DNA of 64,000 nt. It comes from an uncultured Psychroserpens sp. Its GTDB lineage: Bacteria > Bacteroidota > Bacteroidia > Flavobacteriales > Flavobacteriaceae. A program made the position numbers and the translations under genes. Below the pieces are notes generated by a model. It did not search any database, was not told where the DNA came from, and worked only from the letters and a program-made list of their open reading frames with translations. The stretch is taken from the NCBI RefSeq assembly GCF_947492715.1, contig NZ_CANLNS010000010.1:1-64000 (forward strand), read 5' to 3'. Positions 61,070 through 64,000 of the stretch are shown piece by piece. How positions within the stretch are numbered: the first letter of the stretch is position 1; each line of letters opens with the position of its first letter.

Positions 61070-61609
61070 TTGAATACGAGAAAAATTGTTATAACTGGTG
61101 GACCTGGAACGGGGAAATCGTCCATTATAAATGAATTAATATCTAGAAATCATATCTGCTTTGAAGAAGTTTCAAGACAGGTGACTTTAGATGCAAGAAG
61201 AGAGGGAATTGAACAACTATTCTTAACCAAGCCTTTACTCTTTAGTGAATTGCTTCTCAAAGCAAGAACTCAACAATTTTTAGATGCCGAAACCATTGAA
61301 AAAGAACTTATATTTCTGGATAGAGGTTTACCAGATGTTCTTGCCTATATGGACTATGTAAAGAGTGATTATCCAAAGTACTTTACAGAAACTTGTGAGG
61401 CGCATGTTTATGATAAAGTCTTTGTTTTAGCTCCTTGGCAGGAGATTTTTGTGAGTGATAGTGAACGTTATGAAAATTTCGATCAGGCCATTGAAATTCA
61501 CCATGCCTTATTAGACACGTATCAACGTTTTGGTTATGAACTTATTGATGTCCCTTTTGCAAGTATAGAACAGCGTGCAGATTTTATTCTAGACGCCTTA
61601 AATGACTAA
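61070..61609 (+). CDS. AAA/P-loop ATPase (NadR/thymidylate-kinase-like)
   Basis: The 179-residue protein has a Walker A motif (VITGGPGTGKSSI, residues 7-19) and a later FLDRGLPDVLAYMD block, matching the AAA_28 type related to NadR nucleotide kinase domains. The start is a TTG at 61070, since no ATG is available. It probably phosphorylates a small nucleotide-like substrate. recQ begins immediately after the stop, so they share one transcript. Confidence 0.85.
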   Translation: MNTRKIVITGGPGTGKSSIINELISRNHICFEEVSRQVTLDARREGIEQLFLTKPLLFSELLLKARTQQFLDAETIEKELIFLDRGLPDVLAYMDYVKSDYPKYFTETCEAHVYDKVFVLAPWQEIFVSDSERYENFDQAIEIHHALLDTYQRFGYELIDVPFASIEQRADFILDALND

Positions 61610-63514
61610 ATGGCACATCCCATTAACATATTAGAACAGTATTGGAATCATACGTCGTTTAGACCATATCAAGAAGAGATTATTGAGTCCATATTAGAAA
61701 ACAACGACACCTTTGCTCTTTTGCCAACTGGTGGTGGCAAATCTGTATGCTTTCAAATTCCCGCACTTATTAAAGACGGCATTTGCATCGTTGTATCTCC
61801 GTTAATAGCACTTATGAAAGACCAAGTAAATACCCTAAAAGAAAAAGGTATTAAAGCTATGGCCATTACAAGCGGTATTAAGTATAATGAATTAGACACT
61901 CTTCTAGACAATTGTATCTACGGAAATTATAAGTTTTTATACTTATCTCCAGAACGATTACAACAAGACATTGTAAAGCATCGTATTGAGCAAATGAATG
62001 TGAATCTTATTGCTGTAGACGAGGCACATTGTATCAGTCAATGGGGAAACGACTTTAGACCAGCTTACAAAAACATAACACTTTTAAGACAACTACAACC
62101 TAGTGTAAACGTAGTCGCTTTAACAGCAACCGCTAAGCCAAAAGTTATTGAGGAAACTATGGAAGCGCTAGATTTTATATCCCCAAAGGTATTTAAAGCC
62201 TCCTTCATTAGACCAAATATAGCCTATCAAGTTGTATCTAGTGAAGATAAAATTTACGACCTAGAGCGTATATTAAAAGAGCATTCTGGGTCTTCCATTA
62301 TTTATGTACGTAGCCGAAAGATGAGTATTGATATTCATAACATTTTAGAGAAAAAAGGGTTTAGTTCTACTTTTTTCCACGGCGGAATTCCAACGAAAGA
62401 TAAACAAGAGCGATTATACCAATGGATGAATAACAAAAAAAACATTATGGTAGCAACTACTGCTTTTGGTATGGGAATTGATAAACCAGATGTAAAAACA
62501 GTAATACATATTAACCTACCTGAAAGTCTAGAAAGCTACTATCAAGAAGCTGGACGCGCAGGACGAAATAATGAAAACGCTTATGCTATTCTATTAACAA
62601 ACGCATCTGATGAAAACGTTTTAAAAAATCAATTCATCAATAGTTTACCGTCTATCAACGATATGAAACTCGTATATAGAAAACTATGCAACTACTTTCA
62701 AATATCCTATGGCGAAGGAGAACTAACAACACATCGTTTTAATTTTAGTGATTTCTGTAAAGTCTACGGGTTTAAAAGTTCGAAAGCATTTAACACGCTC
62801 CAACTTTTAGATAGAAATAGCATAATTAAACTATCGCAACAGTTTAATTATAAAACTAAACTTCAGTTTATTGTAAGTAACACAGCAATGTTTTCTTATT
62901 TAGAAACACGCCCTCAATATAATACGATCGTCAAAACAATTTTGAGGACTTATGGTGGTATTTTTGAACATCAGCTTGCCATCAACCTTAAACTAATTGC
63001 AGATAAATCTTCCACAGATGAAAAAGAAGTCATTCGAAATTTAGAGGCACTTCAAAAGGATGGAATCGTAGATTTTTTATTTTCTAATACCGATTCTGAA
63101 GTTATTTTTCTTCAACCTCGTGAGGATGATAAAACAATACATAGAATTGCTAAAGTTGTCGAACAACAACAAGAACTTAAACGTTTTCAGGTACATTCGG
63201 TATTAGATTATGTCAAAAACACATCAGTATGTAAAAGCATACAACTACTCAATTACTTTGGCGAAGACTATAAAGATGATTGTGGTCAATGCTCTGTTTG
63301 TACATCTCGAAATAGTTCTAAAACACATTCAAATTTTAAAACAACTAGACAACACATTGTCCAAGCATTAGAGCAAAAACCTTTAAGTTCTAGAGAGTTA
63401 ACAGAGCAGTTACCAATAGAAAAAGAAGACGTTATAGCATGTATACAATTACTATTAGAGCATGATATCATAGTAACAACAATAGGCAACAGATATAAAT
63501 TAAAACACACATGA
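61610..63514 (+). CDS. recQ: ATP-dependent DNA helicase RecQ
   Basis: A 634-residue 3'-5' DNA helicase for repair and recombination. Walker A is LLPTGGGKSVCFQIP, the DEAH motif VDEAHCISQWGNDFRPAY, and helicase motifs V/VI are FGMGIDKPDVKTVIHIN and YYQEAGRAGRNN. A zinc-binding Cys set (SIQLLNYFGED then CGQCSVC) and the RQC winged helix follow. I see no clear C-terminal HRDC domain. It overlaps fmt by 4 bases (ATGA). Confidence 0.95.
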   Translation: MAHPINILEQYWNHTSFRPYQEEIIESILENNDTFALLPTGGGKSVCFQIPALIKDGICIVVSPLIALMKDQVNTLKEKGIKAMAITSGIKYNELDTLLDNCIYGNYKFLYLSPERLQQDIVKHRIEQMNVNLIAVDEAHCISQWGNDFRPAYKNITLLRQLQPSVNVVALTATAKPKVIEETMEALDFISPKVFKASFIRPNIAYQVVSSEDKIYDLERILKEHSGSSIIYVRSRKMSIDIHNILEKKGFSSTFFHGGIPTKDKQERLYQWMNNKKNIMVATTAFGMGIDKPDVKTVIHINLPESLESYYQEAGRAGRNNENAYAILLTNASDENVLKNQFINSLPSINDMKLVYRKLCNYFQISYGEGELTTHRFNFSDFCKVYGFKSSKAFNTLQLLDRNSIIKLSQQFNYKTKLQFIVSNTAMFSYLETRPQYNTIVKTILRTYGGIFEHQLAINLKLIADKSSTDEKEVIRNLEALQKDGIVDFLFSNTDSEVIFLQPREDDKTIHRIAKVVEQQQELKRFQVHSVLDYVKNTSVCKSIQLLNYFGEDYKDDCGQCSVCTSRNSSKTHSNFKTTRQHIVQALEQKPLSSRELTEQLPIEKEDVIACIQLLLEHDIIVTTIGNRYKLKHT

Positions 63515-64000
63515 AGAGATCAGAATTAAAAATTATATTTATGGGAACGCCCGATTTTGCAGTAGCAACATTAAAGGCACTTGTAGATAACAATTATAAT
63601 ATTGTTGGTGTTATTACCGCACCAGATAAACCTTCAGGACGCGGACGAAAACTCAACCAATCTGCGGTTAAGAAGTATGCCATTGCACATAATTTAAATG
63701 TATTACAGCCTACAAATCTTAAAAATGAAGATTTTATAAAGGAACTAAGAGATCTAAATGCCAATCTTCAAATCGTTGTTGCTTTTAGAATGCTTCCTGA
63801 AGTTGTTTGGAATATGCCAAGTTATGGAACCTTTAACTTGCACGCATCTCTTTTACCAAACTATCGTGGTGCCGCTCCTATACATTGGGCTATTATTAAT
63901 GGAGAAACTAAAACGGGCTTAACAACGTTTTTTATTGATGAAAAAATTGACACAGGAGCCATAATCCTTCAGGATGAAGTTGACATCCAAACTGATGAGA
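63511..64000 (+). CDS. fmt: Methionyl-tRNA formyltransferase (partial, C-terminus outside window)
   Basis: The frame opens at ATG 63511, overlapping recQ by 4 bases, and reads to the window edge (163 residues). It starts KIIFMGTPDFAVATLKAL, has the catalytic Asn-His block FNLHASLLPNYRGAAPIHWAI (about residues 110-130), then TKTGLTTFFIDEKIDTG. These are hallmarks of Fmt, which adds formyl from 10-formyl-THF to Met-tRNA. The C-terminal half is not visible. Confidence 0.95.
   Translation, partial: MKRSELKIIFMGTPDFAVATLKALVDNNYNIVGVITAPDKPSGRGRKLNQSAVKKYAIAHNLNVLQPTNLKNEDFIKELRDLNANLQIVVAFRMLPEVVWNMPSYGTFNLHASLLPNYRGAAPIHWAIINGETKTGLTTFFIDEKIDTGAIILQDEVDIQTDE

Noticed and set aside
1-64000. tRNA, rRNA, CRISPR array, insertion sequence, phage or defence system
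   Set aside because: I looked for conserved tRNA arms, regularly spaced repeats, transposase motifs, integrase, restriction or toxin genes and found none that I could support.

Overview
The window is chromosomal DNA of a low-GC, probably marine member of the Flavobacteriaceae (Bacteroidota). Several signals agree: secreted proteins with type IX secretion (T9SS) sorting tails, many promoter boxes of the Bacteroidota form TAnnTTTG, few Shine-Dalgarno sequences, and families typical of this group (DUF3276, DUF4290, DUF2911, DUF1573, fused CcsBA, HmuY). I see no rRNA, tRNA, CRISPR array, insertion sequence, prophage or integrase. Most of the window is ordinary core genome.

Layout. 1-5 kb: start of a secreted repeat protein (cut by the window edge), a MATE exporter, a HAD phosphatase with a DUF2188 protein, then about 780 bp of non-coding DNA holding a partial gene duplication and two long imperfect palindromes, and mscL. 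5-11 kb: a membrane-anchored GH113-like glycosidase, the fused cytochrome c maturation protein CcsBA, a group III truncated haemoglobin, and a divergent Crp/Fnr regulator with an FNR-like palindrome in its leader. 11-19 kb: a compact forward run (DUF2520, KdsC-like, UbiA, Maf, lipoprotein, small MscS), then small conserved proteins and an L,D-transpeptidase. 19-21 kb: guaB.

20.9-28.7 kb is the most interesting part, an iron/haem locus. It holds a previously overlooked 47-residue Cys/Lys-rich protein, ferritin, a four-helix membrane protein, an FMN-binding protein, a porin, two proteins of unknown function (one DUF6607-like), a TonB-dependent receptor, an HmuY-like haem-binding lipoprotein and a DoxX-like membrane protein. 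A 23-bp imperfect palindrome (left half TTATTTAGATT) recurs at the promoters of the Cys-rich gene, the porin and the receptor. I infer one iron- or haem-responsive repressor.

28.7-42 kb: HMG-CoA lyase, a LysE exporter, two T9SS cargo proteins (a spondin-domain protein and an M43 metalloprotease), pyrD, pepT, small enzymes, the nusB-DUF1573-yajC run, a leucine-type dehydrogenase, an ABC exporter and a PUR-domain protein. 42-53 kb: M14 peptidase, acyltransferase, BASS transporter, CsaA-like protein, peroxiredoxin-like protein, then a secreted PIG-L deacetylase, a 31-residue membrane microprotein and a sodium:solute symporter in a tight operon. 53-64 kb: aquaporin, a likely light-response operon (TspO, SRPBCC, photolyase), an SGNH hydrolase run, murA with an Asp in place of the fosfomycin-target Cys, DUF4290, DUF493, a P-loop ATPase, recQ and the start of fmt.
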